Below are positions 1-7,196 of a DNA stretch of 44,142 nt, in pieces. Source of the stretch: CAZWCX01 sp964632945 (GTDB lineage: Bacteria > Planctomycetota > MHYJ01 > WSZJ01 > CAZWCX01); NCBI GenBank assembly GCA_964632945.1, contig CAZWCX010000056.1, positions 1-44,142 of the forward strand. Direction: 5' to 3'. Position 1 is the stretch's first letter, and each line of letters begins with the position of its first letter. A program made the translations under genes and the position numbers. A model generated the notes under the pieces. That model searched no databases, was not told the origin of the DNA, and saw nothing but the letters and a program-made list of their open reading frames with translations.

Positions 1-7
1 GACGGAG

Positions 8-50
8 CCGGATTGTTCGCGAACAGCGAAGCTGTCCGCGAATAATCCGG
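8..50. repeat. Long intergenic hairpin with a GCGAAGC tip
   Basis: Bases 8-27 pair with 31-50: 19 of 20 positions pair, including one G-T, with a single A/C mismatch at 22/36 and a three-base GAA loop. The tip GCGAAGC is known from DNA studies as an exceptionally stable mini-hairpin. It abuts the 60-nt repeat that starts at 47. No T-run follows on either side, so an intrinsic terminator is less likely than a REP- or BIME-like repeat. The function is inferred only. Confidence 0.6.
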
Positions 51-106
51 GCTAGTGGGGCTTCAACCTTGATTTCCCAGGTTGGTCCGGTCGCTTTTCG
101 CGCCGG
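47..106 (+). repeat. 60-nt dispersed repeat, copy 1
   Basis: This stretch is 59/60 identical to 44083-44142 at the far end of the window, in the same orientation; the only difference is T97 against G. It contains a short internal stem (CAACCT with AGGTTG). A diverged inverted copy lies at about 181-232. It is noncoding by appearance and lies between genes. The repeat may continue past 106, but the second copy is cut off by the window edge. Confidence 0.75.
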
Positions 107-124
107 GCTTCGTTGCTCTTCGTC

Positions 125-146
125 GGCGATGCCCTGGGGCATCGCC
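125..146. repeat. Perfect inverted repeat inside the intergenic element
   Basis: Bases 125-133 and 138-146 form a perfect 9-bp stem with a 4-nt loop. It sits between the two oppositely oriented repeat arms (47-106 and about 181-232), so the region reads as arm, hairpin, inverted arm. This is the layout of bacterial interspersed mosaic or MITE-like elements, but no terminal duplication or mobility gene is visible. Confidence 0.5.
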
Positions 147-180
147 TCCTCCTCGCGCCTCGCCGGGCGCGATAATCGCC

Positions 181-232
181 TCGGCCGAATCTAGGATCCC
201 AAGATTGAAGACCCACCAGGCCGATTCGAAGG
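181..232 (-). repeat. Diverged inverted copy of the 60-nt repeat
   Basis: The reverse complement of this stretch resembles 47-106. The clearest block is 200-215 against 56-71, with 14 of 16 bases matching when inverted, and similarity continues loosely on both sides. The inverted pairing could fold 47-232 into one large cruciform or RNA structure. The alignment is by eye. Confidence 0.45.
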
Positions 233-238
233 TTGGGG

Positions 239-267
239 TTGACGTTCGTGCTCTGTTAGGGTAACTT
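239..267 (+). promoter_or_regulatory. Weak sigma-70-like promoter for lexA
   Basis: TTGACG at 239-244 is a good -35. After a 17-nt spacer, TAACTT at 262-267 is a poor -10 with three of six consensus bases. Transcription would start near 274, right at the palindrome 276-311. The pairing is suggestive only, because the -10 is weak. Confidence 0.3.
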
Positions 268-275
268 CCGGGCGT

Positions 276-311
276 CGCCCGCGGTATGGACGGCGTCCGT
301 CATCGCGGGCG
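276..311. promoter_or_regulatory. Two-tier palindrome in the lexA leader
   Basis: CGCCCGCG at 276-283 pairs perfectly with CGCGGGCG at 304-311, and inside it GGAC at 288-291 pairs with GTCC at 295-298. The element lies just downstream of the candidate promoter and 22 bases before the lexA Shine-Dalgarno sequence. LexA proteins usually regulate their own gene through a palindromic box, so this is a candidate operator, or else an mRNA leader structure. It does not match the known E. coli or Bacillus SOS box. Confidence 0.4.
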
Positions 312-344
312 GAGGCTGCCCCCAGGTTCAGCAGGAGCAAACGC

Positions 345-968
345 ATGTCCCTCACGCCGCGTCAGCTCGACATCCTCCGCTACGTCGCCGAGTATCAACG
401 ACGGCGGGGCATTTCGCCGACCTTCCAGGAGATTGCCGACCATTTGGGGATCTCGAAGGTGACGGTCTTCGAGCATGTGCGGGCGCTGGAAAAGCGCAGC
501 GTCGTCCGGACGGAGAAGTTCCTCTCGCGCTCGATGGAGATTGTGGATTCCGCCGTGCTCCAGCAGTTGGCCGACTCCGGTGAGGAACCGGAGGAACTGA
601 CGTTGCCGATGCTGGGGTACATCTCAGCCGGACAGCCGCTGGATTCGGTGGAATCTTCCGAGCGGCTGGATGTTCGCACCGCCTTGGGGGCGGGGAAGCG
701 GGAGTGCTTCGTGCTGCAGGTGCGCGGGAACTCGATGGTCGAGGACCACATCAAGGACGGGGACTACATCGTGGTGGAACGTCGGAACACGGCGCGCAAC
801 GGCGAAACCGTCGTCGCCCTCCTGGAGAACGGAGAAACGACTCTAAAGCGCTTCTACAAGGACGGGGGACGGGTGCGGTTGCAGCCCGCGAACGGGACGA
901 TGAAGCCGATCTACGCGGACAACGTTCGGATCCAGGGGGTCGTGACGGGTGTGTTGCGACGCTATTGA
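345..968 (+). CDS. lexA: LexA repressor / S24 autoprotease
   Basis: SOS-response repressor that binds operator DNA as a dimer and cleaves itself when RecA filaments form on damaged DNA. The 207-residue length is normal. Residues 1-65 are the winged helix-turn-helix (the segment around 27-50 contains EIADHLGIS). The cleavage dyad is Ala95-Gly96 in SAGQP. The peptidase domain carries Ser130 in GNSM and Lys168 in TTLKRF, the expected Ser-Lys pair, so the protein should be able to cleave itself. AGGAG at 333-337 sits 7 bases before the ATG. No second SOS gene follows; the next gene is 547 bases away, so lexA is probably monocistronic. The palindromic leader (276-311) is the natural place to look for autoregulation. 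The assignment is firm; the DNA target is unknown. Confidence 0.96.
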   Translation: MSLTPRQLDILRYVAEYQRRRGISPTFQEIADHLGISKVTVFEHVRALEKRSVVRTEKFLSRSMEIVDSAVLQQLADSGEEPEELTLPMLGYISAGQPLDSVESSERLDVRTALGAGKRECFVLQVRGNSMVEDHIKDGDYIVVERRNTARNGETVVALLENGETTLKRFYKDGGRVRLQPANGTMKPIYADNVRIQGVVTGVLRRY

Positions 969-1515
969 GGGCTTGCGCGATCCCGATCGGGCGGCGAAGA
1001 TACCGACGGGGACTACGATCCGGTCCCGCACCCGGACCTGGTTCGGCACGACCGAGGGCGAGACGACGGGTGCGGACCCTGCCGGCCGACGAGGGGGTCC
1101 ATCGTCTCGCGGACGGTGGGGCGGGGAACGACCTCGCGAGGAATGCGGGGCGAACGCGGGCGCGGCGACGGGAGATGGCGAGGCGGCTGCGGGCGGAACC
1201 CGGATCGGTTTCGCAGGGGACCACGGAGGATCGCCATCGACCCCCGTGCGAACGACGGGCCGCCCGCGGTCGCGAGGGTGGGGGAAGGCGTGGGGATCCC
1301 ACGCGGGGCCGGAGCAGTCTGACCCGCGGCGAGCGGGAATGGCGCGCGACTCCCGGTACGGACAGGCGGATCGGTTTCGAGCGCGGCAGCGGCCGTAGCC
1401 AGGTGATTCTCTGCGAGCTGCGGGTCAACGGTGGTCGAGGCGATGCGTCCGGCGTGCCTCTCCGCGCGCCGGGGACGACTCGGGGAGTCCGTCGACGCGA
1501 GTGGAAGGAACGGTG
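969..1515. other. 547-bp stretch with no convincing gene
   Basis: Open frames here are arginine- and glycine-rich GC artefacts with no recognisable domain and no good ribosome binding site. Visible structure is limited to the palindrome CCCGATCGGG at 982-991 and a 7-bp stem with a 3-nt loop at 1288-1304. The flanks of that stem-loop contain an imperfect further pairing (CCGCGG near 1265 with CCGCGG near 1327). I could not match tmRNA, RNase P or SRP RNA signatures. An unrecognised structured RNA is possible but unproven. Confidence 0.4.
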
Positions 1516-1800
1516 GTGAGCGAGGAACTGGTTCGGGCCCATCTGTTCGTCAGCGGCCGGGTCCAGGGGGTCTTTTTCCGGGGGACTGCCCAGGATCACG
1601 GCCGATCTCTTGGCCTGACCGGCTGGGTTCGCAATCTCGCGGACGGTCGCGTGGAGGCGGTCTTCGAGGGCCCTCGGGACCGGGTTGCCGCGATGGTGGA
1701 ATGGTGCCGGCAGGGTCCGCCGCAAGCCCGGGTGGACGATCTGCAGGTGACGTGGCAACCCGCGACCGGAGAATTCACCACCCTGCGGGTGACGTACTAG
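1516..1800 (+). CDS. acyP: Acylphosphatase
   Basis: Small cytosolic enzyme that hydrolyses the carboxyl-phosphate bond of acylphosphates such as acetyl phosphate or carbamoyl phosphate. The 94 residues cover the whole fold. The signature GRVQGVFFRG holds the phosphate-binding loop and catalytic Arg22, and GWVRNLADGRVEA carries catalytic Asn40. I start at the GTG at 1516, because GGAAGG lies 7 bases upstream; an in-frame GTG at 1501 would add five residues and has no better site. The stop is 3 bases before the next ATG, so the membrane protein at 1804 is probably translated from the same message. The physiological substrate of bacterial acylphosphatases is generally unsettled, and the context does not settle it here. 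Confidence 0.93.
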   Translation: MSEELVRAHLFVSGRVQGVFFRGTAQDHGRSLGLTGWVRNLADGRVEAVFEGPRDRVAAMVEWCRQGPPQARVDDLQVTWQPATGEFTTLRVTY

Positions 1801-1803
1801 CGC

Positions 1804-3825
1804 ATGCTGATCCCCTGGTTGTGGAGCGCGTTCGCCCTGGCGATCCTCGTCGCATGGGGCGTTCGCGCGCTGGCCGAGATCCTCGACGAGGATCGGCTTC
1901 TCCTCCTGATTCCCGCCGGGATGATCTTCGGTCCCACGACGTTCACGTTTCTCCTGAACCTCCTTGGCCGCGGAACCGGCGTTCGACCCGGGGCGATCCT
2001 CGTCCTGTCGGGGATGGCCGCCTGGACCCTGGCCCGGCACCGCTGGGGACCACGCCGGACCTGGCGATGGGGAGCGGGCCGCGCGTTGACGATCCTCTTC
2101 CTGCTGGGAGGGGCGCTCCTTTCCACCGCCCTCGCCGTCGGCGGATTCACGACCCGGGTTCCGGATCCGGAGTTCCATCTTCCGGTCGCGGCCACGATCG
2201 CGAACGGGAACCTGCCCGTGCGGGACCCGTTCGCTCCGGAGCGTCCGGTCGAGTACCACTACGGAAGCAATCTCTGCGCCGGGGCGCTGGCGGCCTGGAG
2301 CGGACTGCCGGCCTGGCACGCGTACCTGCCCGGTCAGTTGTGGTTCGGATGGGGAGCCTGGGGATTGGCGCTGGCGCTGGGCGGCCTGCCCTGGCCGGGT
2401 CGGCCCCCGGAGGCGTCCCCCGGCTCGCCCGGACCCGGGGCCCCCGACCCCCGCCTTCCGTCGCCGTCGGACGGGTCTCCATTGGCCGGAGCGCTCGCCG
2501 CCGGACTCCTGTTCTTCGGCGCGGGACTGCGCTTTCTGGACCTGGGCGACACTCCGTTCGGTCATGCGCTCGCGGGTGCGGCCGCCGGGAGCGGGGCCTG
2601 GCCCGGGCTCGTCGAGTTTCTCGCCTCTGTTGACTTGCGATTGCTGGCCAACGAGCTCGATGGTCCTCTCGGTTCGAGCCCCTGGTCGCCCCCGAACGTC
2701 TCCGGAGTGGGCGTGCTGCTCTGCTTCTTCGTGGTCTTTCGCGCCGCCCTGTGTTCCGGTCGCCGCGCCCATCGTCTGGTGGCGGGCCTGTTGCTCGGCG
2801 CCTTGGAGTTGTTCCGGCAGGACCTCTTCGTCCTGGCGATCCCGGCGACGTTCGTGTCGGCATGGGCTGGCGGGGCCTTCGCCGGGGATCCGCTGCGCAA
2901 GCGGTTCGGGGCGGTCACGGAGATTCTGGCCATCGGCGGGATCTGCGCCGCCTTGCAGGGGGCCGTGGTCTCTCGCATCCTCGGCGGCTGGCTCGGACTC
3001 GAGGCCCGCGACGCGCTGGGCTTCGCGCTCAAGAGCCGTCCCCATTGGGTCGCCTATGACCTGTTTGTCGTTACCGGTCCCAAAATCCGCACCATCCACC
3101 CGGGGGAAGCCGGGTGGACCTGGCCGTTCCTGGCCGATGCCGCCCCGGCGTTCCTCCTTCTCCTGCCGGCGGCGGCTTGGGCACTGGCCCGGAGGCGGGC
3201 GTTCGAATCCTTTACGGGCTGCATCGCGGTCCTGGGAGTGCTGGCGGGGCTCCTGATCGACATCCCCCGGGAACCGCGAGCCACGATTCGCTTGCTCGAA
3301 ATCCCGATTGCGAACCTCACGGTCGCGGGGCTGCTCGCGGCCGTGCTGGCGTTCGTGCAGGCCGGACCGCGCGGACTCCGGCTCGCGACCCACGGGCTCG
3401 TATGGACGTTCGTGGTTCTCTGCGCGCTCCCCCCGCTCGGCTACATCGCCGCCACGATGCGCTGGGGCGTGCGGGAGAATCCGCTGGGTCACCTCGGTCG
3501 CGCGGAGATCGAGGCGGGACAGTGGCTGCGCGAGCACGTGCCGATCGGTCCGCTGGCGGCGGGTTTGGACCCGATGTTCTCCGGACACTTCGAGGGCACG
3601 GGCGGGTACTCTTCCCGGCGCTGGAAGTACCCGCGGCGCGAAGCCGCAGTTCGTGCCCTCGCGGAGCGGGACTTCGAGGCGTTGCGGGAACTGGGAATCG
3701 AATACGTTGCGGTGCGACTCCGGGCCGGAGACCCCGCCGCGGCGATGGAATGGCCCCCCGGGGTCCAATGGCTGGCGACCTTTGGGGACGATGGCTCGCG
3801 AATCGCCCTGGTCCGCTTGCGCTGA
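1804..3825 (+). CDS. Polytopic membrane protein, GT-C glycosyltransferase-like
   Basis: A 673-residue inner-membrane protein with roughly a dozen hydrophobic segments. After the second or third helix, a loop near residues 118-150 contains acidic and histidine residues (PDPEFHLP, then VEYHYG). This is where GT-C fold glycosyltransferases (PMT/ArnT-like, lipid-linked sugar donors) keep their catalytic Asp/Glu. A proline- and glycine-rich loop lies near residues 198-222, and the C-terminal 140 residues look soluble (GYSSRRWKYPRREAAVRAL), as in periplasmic C-terminal domains of this group. The ATG is 3 bases after the acylphosphatase stop, suggesting coupling. I do not recognise a specific family, so a sugar transferase acting on cell-envelope glycans or proteins is inference. 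An uncharacterised membrane protein of another kind is possible. Confidence 0.6.
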   Translation: MLIPWLWSAFALAILVAWGVRALAEILDEDRLLLLIPAGMIFGPTTFTFLLNLLGRGTGVRPGAILVLSGMAAWTLARHRWGPRRTWRWGAGRALTILFLLGGALLSTALAVGGFTTRVPDPEFHLPVAATIANGNLPVRDPFAPERPVEYHYGSNLCAGALAAWSGLPAWHAYLPGQLWFGWGAWGLALALGGLPWPGRPPEASPGSPGPGAPDPRLPSPSDGSPLAGALAAGLLFFGAGLRFLDLGDTPFGHALAGAAAGSGAWPGLVEFLASVDLRLLANELDGPLGSSPWSPPNVSGVGVLLCFFVVFRAALCSGRRAHRLVAGLLLGALELFRQDLFVLAIPATFVSAWAGGAFAGDPLRKRFGAVTEILAIGGICAALQGAVVSRILGGWLGLEARDALGFALKSRPHWVAYDLFVVTGPKIRTIHPGEAGWTWPFLADAAPAFLLLLPAAAWALARRRAFESFTGCIAVLGVLAGLLIDIPREPRATIRLLEIPIANLTVAGLLAAVLAFVQAGPRGLRLATHGLVWTFVVLCALPPLGYIAATMRWGVRENPLGHLGRAEIEAGQWLREHVPIGPLAAGLDPMFSGHFEGTGGYSSRRWKYPRREAAVRALAERDFEALRELGIEYVAVRLRAGDPAAAMEWPPGVQWLATFGDDGSRIALVRLR

Positions 3826-3973
3826 CGCTCGCGGACCCGCCCGCCCGCCGGGACCTTCGGGGCCCCCGGGACACGGTGGACCTCGGGAAAGCGCACGGCC
3901 GGCCCGGGAGGGGGAGGGGAGGGCCGCTCGCGGGCGGTCAACGCGCTCGCGCTGATCCGCGGGGATGCGGCAC

Positions 3974-3992
3974 GGGCGCCGGTGTGGCGCCC
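3974..3992. terminator. GC-rich hairpin between convergent genes
   Basis: GGGCGCC at 3974-3980 pairs perfectly with GGCGCCC at 3986-3992 across a 5-nt loop. It lies 9 bases beyond the ftsK stop in the ftsK direction and about 150 bases after the membrane protein. There is no T-run on either side, so it may be a weak or factor-assisted transcription end, or an mRNA-protecting stem. The rest of 3826-4001 shows nothing else. Confidence 0.3.
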
Positions 3993-4001
3993 CTCCCCGG
4001 A

Positions 4002-7000
4002 TCAATGCTCGTCGGCCGTCACGAATCTCGCCCGGAACATGTCCGGAGTCATCAGGACCTCGCGGGCCTTCGATCCCTTGTATGCACCCACGATCCCGTC
4101 CTTGGCCATGAAGTCGATCAGACGTGCGGCGCGCGTGTAGCCGATCTCGAGCTTCCGTTGCAGCAGGGACGTGGACCCCCGTCCGGTCTCGACCACCACC
4201 TTGACCGCCTCGGCGTACAGTTCGTCCTGGTCGCCGGAGGTGATTTGCTCGCCTTCGGCCACCTCGACCAGGTCCTGGTCGAAGACCGGGGTGCCCTGTT
4301 CCTTCAGGTACTGCACGACCTCGGAGATCTCGTTGTCGCCGACGTACGTGCACTGCGTGCGCAGCAGTTCCATGCTTCCCGGGACGGAGAGCAGCATGTC
4401 GCCCTTCCCCAACAGCCGTTCCGCCCCGTTCTGGTCGAGGATGGTGCGCGAGTCGATCCCGGATGCGACCTTGAAGGCGATTCGCGCCGGCATGTTCGAC
4501 TTGATGAGGCCCGTAATGACGTCCACGGAGGGCCGCTGGGTGGCCAGGACGAGGTGGATGCCCACCGCGCGCGACTTCTGGGCGAGACGCGTGATCGCGA
4601 ATTCGACCTCCTTGGAGGCGACCATCATCAGGTCGGCCAGCTCGTCGATCACGACCACGATTCTCGGCAGGAACGTCGGCACCTCCACGTCCGGCTCCAC
4701 GCCGAGCCGTTCGCGGATCTTGGCTTCCCCGAGGGAATTGAACGTGGAGATCTTCTTCACTCCCGCCCGCGCCATCAGGTCGTATCGCTCCTCCATGCAC
4801 CGAACCACCCAGTCCAGGACCACCGGGGCGCGCTTCATGTCGGTGACCACCGGGCTGAGCAGGTGGGGCATGTCCTTGAACATCGATAGTTCGACCATCT
4901 TGGGATCGACGAGGATGAGCTTCAGGTCCTCCGGGGTGCGGGTGAGCAGGAGGCTGAGGATGATGGTGTTGAGGCACACCGACTTTCCCGACCCCGTCGT
5001 CCCGGCGACGAGGAGGTGAGGCATCTCCTCGAGGTTGCGCACCACGTGCATGCCGGAGACGTCTTTCCCCAGGAAGAGCGGCAAGGCGAAGTTCTTCCAG
5101 TGGGAATCCTGGCCGAGCACGAGTTCCTTGAGCCGTACGGCCTCCTTGAGGGCGTTGGGCACCTCGATGCCGATGCTCGACTTTCCGGGGATTGGGGCGA
5201 CGATGCGGACATTCGGGACCTTGAGCGCGATCGCCAGGTCGTCGGACATTCCGATGATCTTGTTCACGCGGATGCCGGGGGCGAGTTCGAGCTCGTACAT
5301 GGTGATGGACGGGCCGCGATCCACATGGACGACTCGGGCGGGGACGCTGAAGCACTCGAGGGTGGCTTCGATGCACTTGATCCGCTGTTCGATGTCACGT
5401 TCCAGGGTCGGCAGGGGGGTCGGTACCGGATCCTCGAGGAGCGCCATCGGCGGGAGCTGGAACGGCTTGGTTTCGCGGCGGGCCGGTCGATCCGGAGCGG
5501 CGGCCGGGGTCGGCGCGACGGCTGGGGGCGCAGCCTTCGGGCCCAGGTTCACGGTCACCGGGGGGTGGGCGCCGTCGGCGGCGGCCGGCGCCGAGGTCGA
5601 GGCGGCCTTCGGGGGCGCCGCGACCGGCTCCGCCGGTTCGACTTCTTCGTCCTCCTCCATGGGGGCGAACACGACGGCGGCGGCGGGGGCGGCCGGAACG
5701 ACCCCCTCGACGACGTCGATCAAATCTTCTTCCTCCTCGTCCGGTTCGAGGGTCGGCGACACCGCAGGCGCGGCGTCCGCCGGAGTCGCTTCGGCCGTCG
5801 GGGTCGCCGGCAGGGTGGGAGAAGGCTGCGCCGGCGCCACCGGCGTCGCCGGCGTGGGGGCGATCTCGATCGACACGGTGCCGCGCGGGTCCGAACCGGA
5901 CGCGGACGGCGACACCGGTTGCGGGGGTTGTGGCGTCGGGGCGGCCGGCTCGGTCGCCCGGTTCCGCGACCCGGACTCGTCGGTCGCGACGCCGGTCGCG
6001 GCAGCCTCGTCCCCCGTTCGAATCCGACGGGTGGCCTTTCGCTCCCGCGGAATCGGGGACGGGGTCGGGGAAGAACTTGCGGCGCCCGCGGCGCCCGGGG
6101 TCGCTCCGTCGGCCGCCTCCGCAGGCGCCGGGCCGTTCCGGATCGTCACGGGGCTCCGCCCGCCGCCGGTGAAGAACTCCGCGAAGGACTGGAATGCCGA
6201 GCGCCAGACCCCGCCCGAATGCCCCGGGTCGCCCGCCGACCCATCCGGCCGAATCGGCATCTCGTCCGGATCTCCCTCCCCGGAAACGTCGGGAACGCGG
6301 ACCCGGGCATCGCTCGCCGCGGCCTGAAGGAGCGGCGGCATCTGCGCCCATGCGCCCTGGAACCGCCGCACGTACCCGCTCACGCCGGAATAGGCCGCCG
6401 TCGTGGCCCGGCCCAGGCGGATCAGCCCAAAGTAAATCATCCAGTCGGTCGCCAGCACCATCGACACAGCCAGCACCAGCAGCATGGCCAGGACGGCGCC
6501 GAAGGACCCGATGTACTGCACCAGGAGGTCACGACTCGCGTTCCCGTACGCCCCGCCCAATCCCGGGAGCGTGGCGGTGCGGAACAGGGACGAGCCCTCG
6601 AATCCGTCCGGGGTTCCCAGCGCGAGGAGCGTCGAGGCGGCCCCCAGGAAGAGCGCCACTCCGGCCACCTTCGCCAGGACGTCGTGAATCTCCTGCCGCA
6701 GCAGGATCATTACCCCCCAAAAAAGCCCGAAGAACGCCAGGGCATACGCAGTCAGACCAAGGTAGCGCAGCAGGAACCCCGCCATCGAGGCCCCGATCGC
6801 GCCCCCCTTGTTGCTGGCGTACCCTTCCTGCCCCGGGGCCCAGAACAGGGACGGGATGTCGTTCGGTTGGTAGGTCAACAGACTCACCAGCGCATACAGC
6901 GCGGATAGGATGAGCCCGAAGGCGAACACCTCTCGCACCTTCCCGCCCCAATGGGGAGCCATCGCGGTCGGCTGCGACGTTCCCCGGACCTCGATGACCT

Positions 7001-7019
7001 TCAGCTTTCGGCGAGGCAT
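4002..7019 (-). CDS. ftsK: DNA translocase FtsK/SpoIIIE
   Basis: Septal ATP-driven DNA pump that clears and aligns chromosome termini during division. The N-terminal 200 residues hold about four or five membrane segments. Residues about 230-520 are an Ala/Pro/Glu-rich linker. The alpha domain follows, and then the RecA-like motor with Walker A GTTGSGKS at about 673-680, the segment LILVDPKMVELSMF and Walker B-like VVVIDELADLMM. The last 65 residues are the winged-helix gamma domain that reads oriented DNA motifs in the family. I chose the ATG at 7019 because GGAG lies 7 bases upstream; an ATG at 7046 would add nine residues but has no ribosome site. Length (1005 aa) is within the family range. 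Convergent with the upstream membrane protein gene and co-directional with the hydrolase. Confidence 0.96.
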   Translation of the reverse strand: MPRRKLKVIEVRGTSQPTAMAPHWGGKVREVFAFGLILSALYALVSLLTYQPNDIPSLFWAPGQEGYASNKGGAIGASMAGFLLRYLGLTAYALAFFGLFWGVMILLRQEIHDVLAKVAGVALFLGAASTLLALGTPDGFEGSSLFRTATLPGLGGAYGNASRDLLVQYIGSFGAVLAMLLVLAVSMVLATDWMIYFGLIRLGRATTAAYSGVSGYVRRFQGAWAQMPPLLQAAASDARVRVPDVSGEGDPDEMPIRPDGSAGDPGHSGGVWRSAFQSFAEFFTGGGRSPVTIRNGPAPAEAADGATPGAAGAASSSPTPSPIPRERKATRRIRTGDEAAATGVATDESGSRNRATEPAAPTPQPPQPVSPSASGSDPRGTVSIEIAPTPATPVAPAQPSPTLPATPTAEATPADAAPAVSPTLEPDEEEEDLIDVVEGVVPAAPAAAVVFAPMEEDEEVEPAEPVAAPPKAASTSAPAAADGAHPPVTVNLGPKAAPPAVAPTPAAAPDRPARRETKPFQLPPMALLEDPVPTPLPTLERDIEQRIKCIEATLECFSVPARVVHVDRGPSITMYELELAPGIRVNKIIGMSDDLAIALKVPNVRIVAPIPGKSSIGIEVPNALKEAVRLKELVLGQDSHWKNFALPLFLGKDVSGMHVVRNLEEMPHLLVAGTTGSGKSVCLNTIILSLLLTRTPEDLKLILVDPKMVELSMFKDMPHLLSPVVTDMKRAPVVLDWVVRCMEERYDLMARAGVKKISTFNSLGEAKIRERLGVEPDVEVPTFLPRIVVVIDELADLMMVASKEVEFAITRLAQKSRAVGIHLVLATQRPSVDVITGLIKSNMPARIAFKVASGIDSRTILDQNGAERLLGKGDMLLSVPGSMELLRTQCTYVGDNEISEVVQYLKEQGTPVFDQDLVEVAEGEQITSGDQDELYAEAVKVVVETGRGSTSLLQRKLEIGYTRAARLIDFMAKDGIVGAYKGSKAREVLMTPDMFRARFVTADEH

Positions 7020-7093
7020 ACCCATTCTCCCGTGTTCGAATCGCATCCATCGGGGGCAAAAGGGGGTACAGGCGCGGAAACGCCCGAAAGAGA

Positions 7094-7127
7094 GGGCGGT
7101 CGAGGCGTGCCGAGGGTTCGACCGCCC
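7094..7127 (-). terminator. Terminator-like hairpin downstream of the hydrolase gene
   Basis: GGGCGGTCGA at 7094-7103 pairs perfectly with TCGACCGCCC at 7118-7127 across a 14-nt loop. Read on the minus strand, the stem is followed by TCTCTTT. It lies 70 bases after the stop of the hydrolase gene (7197) and before ftsK, so it probably ends hydrolase transcription and separates it from ftsK. A second perfect palindrome, GAGGCGGCCGCCTC at 7147-7160, lies between it and the hydrolase stop. No strong ftsK promoter is visible in 7020-7196. Confidence 0.5.
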
Positions 7128-7196
7128 CCTGTATTCATTATCGTCGGAGGCGGCCGCCTCGGTTGAGCGGATTGTGGGGGGGCTGCGACGATCCGG

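Noticed and set aside
255..262. GTTAGGGT resembling an integron attC core
   Set aside because: No partner core at the expected distance, no integrase and no cassette array are present.
82..264. 60-residue ORF upstream of lexA
   Set aside because: It runs through the repeats and hairpins at 47-232, has no ribosome site and no family features.
969..1515. RNase P, SRP or tmRNA gene in the empty stretch
   Set aside because: None of the conserved core sequences of these RNAs could be recognised.
704..1519. Arginine- and glycine-rich ORFs after lexA on both strands
   Set aside because: Typical frame artefacts of high GC, overlapping lexA out of frame, with no domain or Shine-Dalgarno.
751..5376. 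A 1541-residue minus-strand ORF across lexA, acyP, the membrane protein and ftsK
   Set aside because: It is antisense or out of frame to four well-recognised genes and consists of repetitive Arg/Pro/Gly sequence.
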